Shown in pieces: positions 21,012-33,071 of a DNA stretch of 64,000 nt. Source of the stretch: Isoetes taiwanensis (Eukaryota; Streptophyta; Lycopodiopsida; Isoetales; Isoetaceae); assembly GCA_021234155.1 (NCBI GenBank), contig JAJEKV010000035.1, forward strand, positions 10,788,407-10,852,406, given 5' to 3'. The translations under genes and the position numbers were made by a program. Under the pieces are notes generated by a model that was not told the origin of the DNA, did no database searches, and saw nothing but the letters and a program-made list of their open reading frames with translations. Each line of letters opens with the position of its first letter. Position 1 is the first letter of the stretch.

Positions 21012-22579
21012 GACAGAGATTAAATATGAATCAATTTTTGGAATATACTGAAGGCCATTGTTGTGAGGCGGCTAAATCATAGTGCTTGATGCGCTAGATT
21101 TCGTTGCAAGGATTTGGAAAGAGCATAGCCATGCCATGGTAGGCAAATAAATTGGTGGAAATTATGGAAACTTATATTTTTCAAAAGCACATGCGCCACC
21201 TTTAGCATGGATTTAATATTGTCAGTATGAAGCCCATGTAAACATTGTACATACGTAAAATGCTCACATCATAACTCTAATGGTCGATTTCAGTGTCGTG
21301 GATCCAACTTGTGTCATGGATTAATTCAAGGATGTTGGATGCTTTCCAAATCTAATATACTTATCTAGTTATTTTCTCTTTGGTGGATGAGCACAGTTCT
21401 CATAACCCAGTGAGACCTTGAAATTCCTGCAAATCACTTTGTTGGTTTACTTACAAGAACCGTGTTTGTGTTGTTTCAAATGGCTATGTCTAATCCTTTG
21501 ACGGAATTTCAGGCCCCCCGGATCACATATTGTAGCCTCCTCAGTGTCGGAGGTCACATGTGGGTAACTTCACATACGGCAATACTATTTGCTACTAACA
21601 TTGCTCATGGCAATGCCTGTAGGCTTACCACGAGGACCTCCACCCTGGACGTTAATATGCACATGAGAGTTAGATCTGTTTGAGACTGTAGAGAAGCATT
21701 ACTATCTCTTGCATGTACGATGCAATAATATTTAACAAAGACAAAGGTTATGCATCGGACTATATAACTTCATCCAAGGGAAACTTCACACGTATGCTTG
21801 TTCCTCCCCTTGGCAAAAACAGTTATGCATTTCGACATGATAGCACAACTCTGAGCCTAGTTTGTTTGCCATATACCAAATTGTGTTGTTGAATTCGAAC
21901 CACTTTTGAAGAGTCGCACGCTACTTTTTTACAAGCTTGGAGGTGGTTTTTTGTAGTTTCTCCATTGTGCCCTTTGGGATCTCAATTCCTTAGTTAATCT
22001 TACCCCATGAAATTTCTAACTGCATGTGGAAACCCTATCTATTTTCCTCCTTGTGCGGAAACCCTTCCTATTTTCCTCCTCTTGTGGAAATCCTTCCTAA
22101 TTTCCATTATGCAAGGAAATCAGGAAGGGTTTCCACTTGAAATTTGAATTGGGGTGACGTGTACTTGATGGACGTGCCGCCTTAATGTCAGGCGTCCGTG
22201 TCGATAAGCGTGAGTCATAAAGGCTCACGTCAGCAGATATTCTAAAAAATATATAATTTCGTGGACATCCTTCCTGTTTTCCCTGGAAACCCTTCCGAAT
22301 TTCCAATATGGAAACCCTTCCGGATTTCCATAGAAACCCTTCCGGATTTTCATGGAAACCCTTCCTGATTTCAAAAATTGGAAAATCGGAATGGTTTCCA
22401 CGGGAGAGCAACCCAAATCGAGCGTACATAAAACCATCGGAAAAAATAGGAAAAAAAAAGGTTCAAACAAGAATTCGGCTCAAACAAAAAATTGTATATG
22501 CATTATATATGTTGTGAAAAAAGTCCATTACTTTTCTAGACATATATAAAGCAGTTTCTAATTTTTCATTGTTTTTATT
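21012..22579. other. 3' flank of DXS pseudogene, no gene
   Basis: Non-coding, shared with the 3' flank of the main DXS gene. An open frame at 21,462-21,683 is conserved in the other copy only because the DNA is duplicated. Confidence 0.5.
22023..22400. repeat. GGAAACCCTTCC minisatellite with inverted arm, copy 1
   Basis: Roughly eight imperfect units of about 20-25 bp around GTGGAAACCCTTCC(T/G)ATTT, with inverted copies (AGGAAGGGTTTCCA) near 22,120 and 22,390. Also present at 47,885-48,250 as part of the duplication. Confidence 0.75.
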
Positions 22580-24507
22580 CCCTTCCGAATTCCGCGCCGC
22601 AATCTAATCATGCATTTACCTGCCACGTTTTCATTTCTCCTCGCAGAAGTTGACGCCTAGCTGTGGGCGATGGCAAGAACGATGGATAGAAGCCCTGCAC
22701 TTTGAAAGGGCTGAATGATTTGCTTACTTGCCCCTTTATCCCGCATTCTGCAACACAATCGGGTAGCCAGTCCCATTTTGAATGAGAAGCCGATCCGGTT
22801 GTGAAAACATGCCGATTCTCGCATGATCGTAAATAAGCAAGGCATGGGAATTTTTTGGTTGGGTGTCGGATTCTGAACTCGGATTAGTCTCAGAGGAGCT
22901 GCAAGAACCAGAGTTCTCAAAATCGGGTGTGAAAACGGGGGAAGTGGAATGAAATTTTGAGAAGAAGGGTTTTTATTTTGGGTCTGGAAATGCGAAACGG
23001 CTTAGAGTTTTGGATCTATGGGCTTTTTTGTACAAGTCAGGGGTAGAATTGGAGCTTTCGAAGAAGCAATCTAAGAAGGAGATACGGAGAAGGATTGGTA
23101 GCCTTTTTGGGAGCAAAAGCTTCGGGTTTGGGCTGCCCAGGAGCAAGGTCCCATTTGAATGGCACAGCGGCACAGGCCGGGAACGGAGATTCGACATCCT
23201 CTGCCGAGTTGATCTGCAGCAAAAATTTTGCCCCCTGTGAACCCATTAAATCGAAAGAAATTTCTGAAACCTGAGACACTTCTCTCGAATGCATCTGCCT
23301 GCTCAACCCGCAGTTGGCTATGGCAGAGTAGAGCAGTTGGTTATGGCGAAAGCGAGTTGGTGAGCGAGAGCGTAGCGCAGAAAGTAGCCGCTTAAAACCA
23401 TACTAGGCGATTTAGCTCAGGGAGATTATAAAACCCTTTTGTTTCTTTCTTTTGTTCTGCGAGTTGAGCCGAATGGGACCAGAAGACATAGCTTAGACTT
23501 GAATAGGTTTTCCTCTCTTAGTTTTTGGCACACGCAATCGGATCCAGCCAATAACTTAGCTCCACGCAAAGTATTCTTCAGGGCAGCGCCGGAATGGTCC
23601 ATAATGCGGATCAAGGAGATAGAAACATGGGATCTGCTTGCAACCGGTATATCCGCAGCAAAGGACCTCGAGATTTCTCCGCACACGACATTGTGGTGCA
23701 GGGGAAGGCTTGAATGAAGAAGTAAAGGCGGGTTAAAAGACAGGGAGTGTGCCGTTATCTTACCAGGCTCTGAATTTATTGGCATAGTGGGTGCGTGTTG
23801 GCCGAAAAAAAATATGCAAAGGTTATTGTTTGGGCAGTTGTTGGTTTCCTAGAAGTCTAGGGTTCTTAGCTTATTACACGGCTTTAGGACTCAACCCTAG
23901 CTGTCTCCTTGAAATCCCATTTTTTTTGTTTCCTTGGTCTTATTTTCATCCAACAAGTTCGACTATAAATCCCCCATCCGGAGATGTCTACCCAAAAACC
24001 AGGTACGTATGGTATTAGTGATGGGTAAGGTCCTGCCAGTTGATTTGTGGCCGATCTGAAGAAAAAAAGATGCGGTTTTGCTCTAAAATCCTCCCCCCAA
24101 ATGGGGAATCTTCTTCTTCTTCTCCAGAAGCCTTTGCCTGCTGCATCAACCCACCAACACCAATATGCCCCTGCCCCTCTGTTATTCCTCCGTTTTCCTT
24201 GCTGCCGGTACCCCAATTGGACTCCTCTCCTTCCCAATTGGACCGTATTTCAATTAAGTTAAATAGATTTCAATGTTGAGCCATGCGTTAAACATTGCCA
24301 TTTAAAGTTATTGGATGTGCCTAGAAAATAAAAAGTCAATTTGTTTTTCAACTCTGAATGCATTTATATTTTGCAAAGATACTAGGCTATAAGTTAATGT
24401 ATGGTTAGCATTACTAGGTCCAATCCTTTACTGTTAATCACAAAATTTGAACCTCATTTTGAGAGCCTTGAAATAACATTATTATCTTCAATAATTGTTT
24501 TTGTCCC
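22580..24507. repeat. Tandem unit 1 of 3 (DUF688-like unit)
   Basis: First of three direct units of about 1.9-2.0 kb, each starting near TACCTGCCACGTTTTC and ending with a common AT-rich spacer (GAGCCTTGAAATAACATTAT). Unit 2 is 24,508-25,944 plus 38,575-39,546, split by the 12.6-kb element. Unit 3 is 39,547-41,590. This unit gives the undisturbed target sequence at 23,526-23,545. Confidence 0.85.
22657..23306 (-). pseudogene. DUF688-like gene relic, unit 1
   Basis: Minus-strand coding with Met at 23,306 that reads through MSRQMHSREVSQVSEISFDL, then VPFKWDLAPGQPKPEAF, a basic leucine-rich stretch, a Ser-rich stretch (SCSSSETN) and a C-terminal part near FSPFKVQGFYPSFL-like sequence in unit 2. 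The VPF-W-x-x-x-P-G-x-P pattern is what I know from the plant DUF688 family, of unknown function. Frames change near 22,980 and 22,740, so it is broken. The three copies share most sequence but each has different lesions. Confidence 0.5.
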
Positions 24508-24519
24508 TACCTGCCACGT

Positions 24520-25181
24520 TTTCATTTCTCCTCGCAGAAGTCGACGCCTGGCTGTGGGTGATGGCAAGAACGACGGATAGAAGCCCTGCACTTTGAAAGG
24601 GCTGAATGATTTGCTTACGTCATCCTTTATCCCGCATTCTTGCACAATCGGCGTAGCCAGGCCCGATTTTGAATGAGAAGCCCATCTAGGTTGTGAAAAA
24701 CATGTCGATTCTGCATCAGAAATAAGCAAGGCATGGGAATTTTTTGGTTGGGTGTCGGATTCTGAACTCGTATTAGTCTCAGAGGAGCTGCAAGAAAGAA
24801 CCAGAGTTCTCAAAATCGGGTGTGAAAATGGGGGAAGTGGAATGAAATTTTGAGAAGAAGGGTTTTTATTTTGGGTCTGGAAGTGCGAAAACGCTTAGAG
24901 TTTTGATCTCAAGGGCTTTTTGTACAAGTCAGGGGTAGAATTGGAGCTTTCAAAGAAGCAATCTAAGAAGGAGCTACGGAGAAGGATTGGTGGCCTTTTT
25001 GGGAGCAAAAGCTTCGGGTTTGGGCTGCCCGGGAGCAAGTTCCCATTTGAATGGGCACAGTGGCACAGGCCCGGAACAGAGATTCGGCATTCTTTGCCGA
25101 GTTGATCTGCAGCAAAAAATTTGCCCCCTGTGAACCCATTAAATCGAAAGAAATTTCGAACCCGAACACTTCTCTCATCAT
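24520..25181 (-). pseudogene. DUF688-like gene relic, unit 2
   Basis: Minus-strand copy of the same gene. 24,454-24,813 keeps an open C-terminal part (FSPFKVQGFYPSFLPSPTAR, then RLLRGEMKTW), and 24,963-25,181 keeps the N-terminal part with FEISFDLMGSQGANFLLQ and AAQTRSF in a shifted frame. The PFKW motif is frameshifted. Not functional. Confidence 0.5.
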
Positions 25182-25246
25182 GTATCGCCTCTCAACCCGC
25201 AGCTTGGCTATGGGCGTAGCAGAGCGATTAGCTATGGCGAAAGTTC

Positions 25247-25765
25247 GGGATTTTTGAGATCATAAAGGGCCTTCTAAGAATTGCCGATAAGCTATATGAA
25301 CTAAATCCCGGATTTATCAACCAGCAATTATAACTAACTCACTGGATCACATATTCTAGCATAAGTGTTGATAGAAAAGTCCAAATGAGCTCTTGTTTGG
25401 TGCAATAGATAGATCTCATTGAGTCTTTCCAACCTTAGGTGGTTTGCATATCTTTTAGCCCCGTAGGATAGTAAAAAATAGTAAAAACTATATTTTTTGG
25501 AGTTTTGACAATCATAAGTGGTTAAAATATGTGCAAAGCACCTAAGGTTGGAAAGATCTCAATGAGATCTATCTATTGCACTAAATGAGAGCTCATTTGG
25601 ACTTTTCTATCAATAGTTATAATGAAAAAATGTGATCCAAAGGAGTTAGTTATACCGCTTTGGCCGGACCGACCGACCCGCTATTTCTTCGATTGGTAGT
25701 TCATTTATTTTTATTTGGCTTAGTTGGCATGTTTTGAAGGCCCTTTTTTAATCTCAAAAAAACCC
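25247..25765. mobile_element. Short inverted-repeat element (MITE-like), outer
   Basis: About 520 bp absent from units 1 and 3, bounded by imperfect inverted repeats: GGGATTTTTGAGATCATAAA then GGGCCTTC on the left, and the complement of GGGTTTTTTTGAGATTAAAA then GGGCCTTC on the right. Non-coding. It contains the inner element. Confidence 0.65.
25329..25654. mobile_element. Foldback MITE nested in the outer one
   Basis: 326 bp with arms of about 130 bp that pair (TATAACTAACTC...GAGTTAGTTATA; GATAGAAAAGTCCAAATGAG on both arms). If the outermost TA on each side is the target duplication, the element is Stowaway-like (Tc1/mariner type). No coding capacity. Confidence 0.8.
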
Positions 25766-25944
25766 TAATGTGAGCAGAGCAGAGCAGAGCAGAGCTGTTT
25801 GAAAACCATACTAGGCGATTTATCTCAGGGAGATTATAAAACTTCTTTTTTTTGTTCTGCTTGTGGCGACAGAGTTGAGCCGAATGGGACCAGAAGATAT
25901 AGCTTAGACTTGGATAAGTTTTTCTCTCTTAGTTTTTGGCACAC

Positions 25945-25969
25945 AAGTCGTATTTAATTAAAGTGGGAC
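25945..25969 (+). repeat. Left terminal inverted repeat
   Basis: 25 bp, perfect inverted match to 38,550-38,574. GGGACT motifs repeat just inside (25,987 and 26,003). Confidence 0.95.
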
Positions 25970-26169
25970 AAATCTTGAATTTTGGGACTCGGACTGAAAA
26001 TGGGACTCACACACCATAAAAGAAATTTCTGAATTGATTGCTTGAATAGAATTACACATGACACACATAGAATTGGGTTACTTGTTTTCCTCATAAATTT
26101 TACAAACCACTAGTTGAGAAAGTTTTCAAACTTCTCAATATTATGTACCCTCATACAATAATATAGCAT

Positions 26170-28501
26170 GGAGGTTGCTCATGGCCTTGTCCATCTCCCT
26201 TCTTGGGATCTTGTGTGTGTTGTCTTTTGCAATGTGAGAACTTGGATATGACCATACCACACACTCCACCAATTCCCTCCTTTGAGGGTCAAGATAATTT
26301 GCCCTCCACTTCTTCTCCCAGCCAGCTGTATTGCTCCTTCAAGTTGCCCTTCTTGGTTCCCCAATGGGCTCCCAATATTGAATTTGAATCCAGACGCAAC
26401 TCCTCTCCATCGTGCATAGTGGTGGTTACATCAGAGAGTGCCACCCCTAACCATATTGGACAGTCCTTATCATCGCCCTTACTAGCACAAAGTATCCTTC
26501 CTTGATGTCCTCAAAGGGATCCCACTCGTGAAGATCAAACCACTTCGCTTTGAGGCCTTACTTTCCCACAAACCACTTGGAACCCTTTTGTTGGGACCCA
26601 AGTGAGCATTCTTAGACATGCTTGCACCTTGAGAACCCTCCCATCTTGACTCGGGTAAGAACCCGCCTCTTAGCTCCCCTCCCACATGGCCGCCTCAGTT
26701 TCTAAGCATGTCACAACTTTCTCCCCAAGATTTGATTAGGGAGTCCATTTGATTTTTCTTAAGAGTGGAGGTGTGCTTTCCATTTTAACATCATCCCAAA
26801 GCTATGTAATCCTTGATGCCCTTCACTAGTTGGCTAGAGTCTTTGACTGCCTTGAAGGGAGGTAGTGGTTTTGGGTGCCCTTTAGGAATGAGAACTTCAC
26901 CAGCCAGCACCCCCTTTGCCACAACTCGATACCTTGTACAGCATCCACAACTTGTCACCTGGTCTCCACTTATATTGCATGATTGGTATTCCATCCCTAA
27001 CCCAAAACTTGAACTGAAGTGGCTTTGTGTGTCCTCATCAACCGGTCCTTACCATCTAGCAAGTATCCTTCTACAAATGATTTCCAATCTGCAACCTCAT
27101 CCATCAAGAAAGCCATTGGGTTGGGGTCAATGCAGCTCTCAAACACATCCATTAGTTCAGTGGAGAGTGGTCACGCTTTCTCTTGAGCTTGGTGGAGAAA
27201 GTTCCAAAGAATCCATCTATATCATCATGCGATGCCCAACCATCATGAATCCCACTTTCACAACTTTGAATACTCCCACTGGCCGCCAAGTATGACATTG
27301 CCCCAAACATCCATCTATTCTTGTTTTTTTCCAACAGCTTGTCCAACTCAACACATAGCTCCTCGTGCAAGTGATTTCTCAAGTAAGGGGAAATCATCCC
27401 AAGTCCTCCTTGATTCACTAGACACCTTGATGTGAGCTTTTTATCCGCCTTTGGTAACAAAGCGGTTGATCATCCATCAAAGCCTCAAAATGGGTGCTTT
27501 GAAGGGAATACCTCCTCCCTTCTATCGATCCTTTCTCTAGTGTTCTCGTGCACTTGAAAATAGAGCTCACATTGGAAGTTTGGATCATCTCTCCATAGAT
27601 CAAGCACAAAATGACCATATGTTCCAGCCCATGACCATGTGTTAATACACCCGCTGCACTTACTTTCATCATCCGAAAAGCCGCTTTTGACAATGCTTGG
27701 GTAAAGGATCTAGCTTTGGCAAGAAAGTCTTGTGTTGGTCCATCTTATCATGAATTATACACAAAACTTTGTCCCACCAAAGATCTCGTAAAATGTTCTC
27801 CACCGCCAATACAACTATCTACATGATATTTGGTCCCTTTGGTGATCTCAAAAATTGTCTGAATTGCCATTCTTTCTTTCTATTGCAGTTGATGCAAGTG
27901 TATCCTTGAGTTGAATGCAAGTGTTGCACTTTGAGAATGGCATGTGTTGTAGGACACTCACGCCCGAGAAGTGAGTGCTCCATAACTTGCTGAAATGTGA
28001 TTGAGAAAGAGGCCTACCTCCAAAGAGGTTTCCAGGATGGAGTTGACCTCCTTAAGGCACTCCTTTTGGATATAGTGTTGTGGCAACACTTGCACCACTC
28101 GCACAATCGCTCGCTCACCTTCTCGACTTGTGGGGCATAGATTGAGACATGTATCTCACAAAGCTCTCAAGACCTGCAATGGCCTTGAGAGTATTTGCTC
28201 TAGGTTTCAAAGTGAGTGCATTACCATGTTGGAACAAACTGTGGCCTTTTCTAACCTCGCCCCCAAAGATCTGTAAAATGAAGACTTGCTCACCCCAAGA
28301 ATCCATCTCAATGCTCTCATACATACCTTCATGCCCCTCAATTGATATAGTAGCCGGCCCCGTTTTCATCATAGCCGAATTCCTACACAAGGAGTAAATG
28401 AAATTAATCCTATCTTTTTGAAGCTGTCCAATGTATTGGGACCTTATCCGCACGAGGTCATCCACATTGTAATCGCGACCAGGCAATCTAGGTTGCAACA
28501 C
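26170..28501 (-). pseudogene. DUF7869-type transposase relic inside the 12.6-kb element
   Basis: Minus-strand fragments in the order of the better preserved gene at 13,755-15,235. 28,115-28,501: N-terminal part with DYNVDDLVRIRSQYIGQLQK. About 27,650: AAGVLTHGHGLEH, matching GALMHGHG. About 27,190-27,235: SHDDIDGFFGTFSTKLKRKR, matching THDDIDALFG. About 26,870-26,930: VLIPKGHPKPLPPF, matching MIPRGSPKVLQPY. About 26,340: WEKKWRANYLDPQRRE, matching WSKNWRPNPNDPPR. Frames shift repeatedly, and the LDNC...QNKNR part is not readable. A dead transposase, presumably the source of mobility for this element or its relatives. Confidence 0.7.
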
Positions 28502-29087
28502 TCTTGTCCCCTAATTGCCTCCGTGTTTTCTCCGGTTGGTGCCATACTTTCCATCCTTTCTAAATATTTCACTTCTAGGCCTCTTGGGCACCCTTGGTGG
28601 TCACCTTTTATGAAAGACATAGCGCCTCTTCCTTGTGATCAAAGGATGCTCATCGACCACCAAATCTTCCACATGGCCTTGGGTGGGCCTTGGGGTGTGT
28701 AGTTCAAGAGGGCATTCTAGAGTATCACCATTCTTGTGTGTAATATATCTAATTGGCCATCTCAACCGAAAGCTTGGGACTCCAGCAGCCCCGAAAGCAC
28801 ACAATGCAATCACTAGAGCTTCCTTTGGGACATGATTGTATCAACTTCGATAAGAAGCTTCACAATGCCAACCCAAGATGTTCATCTCCCAAATTTCTCA
28901 TCATTCACACTATCAAATGGATCAACCGCAGCTATTATGCCCTCTCAAGAATACCGCCCTGCTGCAAGGGTGCAACAAAAGGCAACCCATCTTCCTCCAT
29001 TGGAGCCTAGGGCAATGGCCTCTGCTGGACTTCCTTGGCTCCATTTTACTCATCTCACATGCTCCCTGAATGAAAAAGCTCACATTA

Positions 29088-29300
29088 AAACCATATAGCC
29101 CCAAACACCACAAATATGACCATATGAACCATATAAAACCATACAAACATATTAAATATAACCATATTAAATCATACAACCATATTAACTAAAATCATAT
29201 AACCATATTAAACCATACTAAACCATATGTAAACATTGTAACCATATATAACCATTGAAACTATTCAACCATTGAAACCATATTAAATATATAAGATAAC
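29088..29300. repeat. AT-rich ACCATATTAAA minisatellite
   Basis: More than ten irregular repeats of (A)ACCATATTAAA/ACCATACAA with 10-20 bp spacing in the centre of the 12.6-kb element. Confidence 0.75.
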
Positions 29301-29340
29301 ATATATAAACATATAACCCAACCTTTCATATCTTGTCATG

Positions 29341-29426
29341 GCCACGTGGCGCCTCCTCAGAGGCTGAAAGCGTGGCCATGTCAGCAATCCGCACTGCCAC
29401 ATCATGGAGGGCATGGCCCACACGTG
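29341..29426. promoter_or_regulatory. Two G-boxes in a probable divergent promoter
   Basis: GCCACGTGGC at 29,341-29,350 (perfect palindrome) and CACGTG at 29,421-29,426, between the divergent transposase relic and the candidate first exon at 29,868. G-boxes bind bZIP and bHLH factors in plants. Use here is inferred. Confidence 0.4.
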
Positions 29427-29867
29427 ACAGAAGGGCATTATTGCACTTTTACGAGGTTCGGGAGGGTGCGCCTTAATTAATCGCACCCTCTTCCTCTCCC
29501 CCACCATTCTTCCTCCCCTCGCTTTCTCCTCGATCACTCTTCGAGCTCTGTATTTTCCTTAAGCGCCCGCTTTTCCGATCAGGCGATCGATCGAACCGAG
29601 CCATTCCAAGGCCATCTTATGACAGCAGCTTGGTCGACGGATCAGACGCCTTCCACCGGGTTCTCGCCAAGCAGATTGAGTGTTCGAGCCAAGCATCGCC
29701 TCGAGAAGAAAGTGAGGCCCTTTTTTAGTGTCGCTTAGTTTTCTCAGAAGTCCTCAGACTGCATTTTTACTTATGTTCTCATTGTTAGAGGCTCTTATTA
29801 ATCCCTCGATACAATTTATACAAAATTCGACAAATCCTTATTCAAGGCTTTAACGAATTATACCCAC

Positions 29868-29914
29868 ATGGAATCGAACACGGAAGCCTCCTCCTCAACC
29901 AACAAATCTTCCAG
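29868..29914 (+). CDS. Candidate first exon of the locus-2 gene
   Basis: ATG at 29,868 opens MESNTEASSSTNKSS and ends at a consensus donor AG/GTATGT (29,914/29,915), followed by a pyrimidine-rich intron-like stretch. It lies between the G-box region and the rest of the plus-strand cargo gene. Short, so only a candidate. Confidence 0.4.
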
Positions 29915-30639
29915 GTATGTTTTTGTAATATCATACCCTTTTTTAATCTCATTTCTCTGTACTGTTCTCTGTTTTCTCATTAATCTCATTTGTCTCCAGT
30001 GTTCTCTGTTTTCTCATTAATCTCACTAATCTCTCTGTTATCTGTTTTCCTTTTGTATTGTTTTCTGTTTTTGTTATCTTTTTCTTGCTTGTGGTTGAAT
30101 TGAATACATTGTACGTGCACAAGTAGAATAGTGGTTATAGTAGTAGCAAGCAACCGAGATGTCACTCATCGAGAGAGACAGGTGTTAGAAGTAAGATATT
30201 GCGAGCATTAACGTAAGAGATTCACAAAAGATATAGCTAAACTGCCTAAGAATGTTTCATATAAGAACATAACTAGGAATGTTTTTTCCCCAAGAATAAC
30301 TAAGAATAGGAATTGCTTCACGGACCGTGATTTCTAACTCACAAAGATATCCTCCACTCGCAGAGACATGCAGGAGTGGCGAAGAAGAATATTTGCTTGC
30401 AACAAATCCAGAAAGTTTCTTCTTCGAATCAAGCGAAGTCGAGAACTTCTCGACTGGGCAGGCGGCGAAGAGGGAGTGTACACTCGGACTGCTGGCCCGG
30501 TGAGGGATTCTCGACTCGCGATCCGATTGCACACGCCTACCCAATGTCTTCACATTCTTTTTAAGCTCTTTGCTGACCTTCTCTCACCGTAAGTCGAGAA
30601 TGTCATACCCATCAATGGCCCTTTTGTGTAAGAAGTGCC

Positions 30640-32100
30640 TCCACCCACCCCGAGTCACTCTCCTTCAACCATGCTCATGAATATTGCGGCGAGGACCGGC
30701 TCCTCGACCGGGTGGGAGGCCTCCCGCGACTAACCACGAGGTGTTTCACGCCGACTGCGTGGAGTCGAAAAAACGCAGGCTCTAGTGCACTTGTAGCGCT
30801 GGCCCGTGACAGCCTAACCACTCTCCTTCTATCTTCCCTGGACATTATGAAGGAAGTGGTTTTGACTGCCTCAAGCAGGCCAACCTTAGCAACCCAATTC
30901 TCCCCGTGTGTGGTCGCAAAGTGGCCTCTACCCAATCAAAGACCGCCTCCTTCAACCATCTTCGCCTAATATTGCGGGGATGGGCTCGACAGGGAGGAAG
31001 GCGACTAACCACGAGGTGCCAGCCGCCGACTAGTCGAAAAACGGTGCACTCTAGTGCACTCTAGAGTCGGGCTCAGCAGACAGCCTTTTAACAACTCTCC
31101 TTCTATCTTCCCTGACATGCGCGGGAAGTTGTTTTGACTTGTCCCGCAGGCCAACTCCCAGCAACCCAATTCTCCTATTTGTGGTCGCAGCGGGCCTCTA
31201 CCCAATCAAAGACCGCCTCCTTCGAACCATCTTCATCGAATATTGCAGAAGGGATGGGCTCTGATTGGGTGGAAGCCTTTACAACTAACCACGGGAAACC
31301 ACAGCTTCTTTCAGATGCATTCTCGGCCAAGGAGTGGGGAATGCCTTACCCAACCGCACTCCATGTGTACCATCCGAAGTTCTCGATGGCATAAGGCATT
31401 CTCGACTTTGCGAGTCGAGAATGTAGAGAGGAAGCCAACGATGATTCTCACTTCGCTAGTCGAGAATCCTCTAGCCACCAATTCTCCCGTAGGTTGTCGC
31501 AAATTTCTCTACCCGCCGAGCCACTCTCCTTCAACCATCTTCGACGAATATCGCTAAGGGAGGGGCTCTCCGACCGGATGGAGGCCTCTACACCAACCAC
31601 GAAAACCACAGAGCTTCGTCCCCGCATTCTCGCCATGAGTCGGGAATGCTCTTAACCAACCGCACACCATGTGTACTAACCGGTTCTCGATGGTTAAGGC
31701 ATTCTCGACTTGCGAAGTCGAGAATGTAGACAGAAGCCAAGCATTCTCGACTGCAAGTCGAGAATCCTTTAGCCAGCCCAATTCTCCCAGAACGGTAGCA
31801 AGGGCCTCGACCCAGCCGAGTCACTCTCCTTCAACCATCTTCGCCGAATATTGCGAAGGGAGGGGCTCTGACCGGGTGGAGGCCTCTACAACTAACCACA
31901 GGGGAAACCACAAAGAGGAAGCCAAGGCTTGCATTCTCTACAACTATCGTGACTTTCTATTCTCCCTGCTTTTAGTCCCAAGTGCCTCTAGCCTGCTCCT
32001 CGAGCCACTCTCCTTCAACCATCTTCCCTCGAATATTGCGAAGAGGAGTGGTTCCGACCGGGTGGAGGTCCCTCCGACTAACTACAAGAGGATGCATTTG
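30640..32100. repeat. Six-unit degenerate tandem array
   Basis: Units of about 190-310 bp, each with a core reading CTCTCCTTCAACCATCTTCG, then GAATATTGCG, GGGTGGAGGCCTCT and ACTAACCACG. Cores start near 30,655, 30,948, 31,215, 31,522, 31,822 and 32,008. The third to fifth units also carry palindrome family 2. No convincing coding. Confidence 0.8.
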
Positions 32101-33071
32101 AAACGATCTCATGGGCCTTAGACCTAGCCTCGATCTATGTACAACATTCCAAGAAAATACCCATGAAAAAAATACACCTAAAACGAATCGTTTTTACCCC
32201 CATCCATTGTTTCCTTGCCGAGCATCTCTCAACCCGTAGAGTAAATCATCTCTAAGCTGAAAAATGCCGGATAAGGAAATGATGAACTGGCCGAGCTTAT
32301 CGCCAGCTCTATTATTTAAACACGTACCGCATGTTCTACAAGCTTAAATAACATAGGCATCTCTCAAACTCACCTCTTCACGCAAGCAATTCCTTGGGCC
32401 ATCAGATCACGGATCCCGCAGGAGTCTTTGCTTTTCCTCGCGGTCTCTTCAAGAGTGTATTCGATCTAATACTTGTATCATCGCGATTCTCGCTGGGCAG
32501 ATCCCCGCTCCATGGCGCAAAGAATGTAGAGTTCCCGTTCCGCAGCTCCTCTCCGCTTCCTACCTTAGCTCTCGCGGCTCATCGATCAAATCAACTGCTT
32601 GCAATAGGACGCTACGGTCGAAAAAACACACATATGCAAGGCGCCAGTAGCTTATCACACAAGGGCGCCATTCCGGCAAGCATACGATGTCACGCCCAAC
32701 TCAAGGTCACCAATGCCGCAGTTGAAGATAAACACGCCCGCCACTTAGTCCCTTTGATGTGATTAAATTTCGAAATAGTGTTTGGGCGGGCTAAAGGCGA
32801 CCGTGGCTGCACTTTTAGCCCGCTTTTTTCATAAATGATTGCATGTCCTTAAATTCAAACTAAAGAACACGCCCGATCTTTTTTACATGCAGTCCTAAAA
32901 CTCACAACGCCCGGAGGAAACTTAATTTACAGAGGGGTCCGATCAGGAAGAAGATGAGGGGGCATACAGACATGGCGACTCCGGCCCAAGAAGCTTAGGC
33001 GCGGAGGGGATGCTTCTTCCAAGCAAGAAGAAGAAGAAGACAAACACCCCGTGTGAGCTCGAGGTTTTTCT

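Larger units (their letters stand above)
18001..22545. repeat. Segmental duplication, copy 1 (DXS and 3' flank)
   Basis: Direct duplication of the segment at about 43,821-48,390, including introns and about 1.5 kb of 3' flank. Most lines match nearly base for base. Both copies diverge after TTTCTAGACATATATAA (22,532-22,548 and 48,375-48,391). Confidence 0.9.
24508..25944. repeat. Tandem unit 2, left part
   Basis: Left part of the second DUF688-like unit, ending at the ACAC that becomes the target-site duplication of the 12.6-kb element (25,941-25,944). It also contains a nested pair of short inverted-repeat elements (25,247-25,765). Confidence 0.85.
28502..29867. other. Central spacer of the 12.6-kb element
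   Basis: Between the divergent genes. It holds an ACCATAT-type repeat (29,088-29,300) and two G-boxes (29,341-29,426). No gene recognised. Confidence 0.5.
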
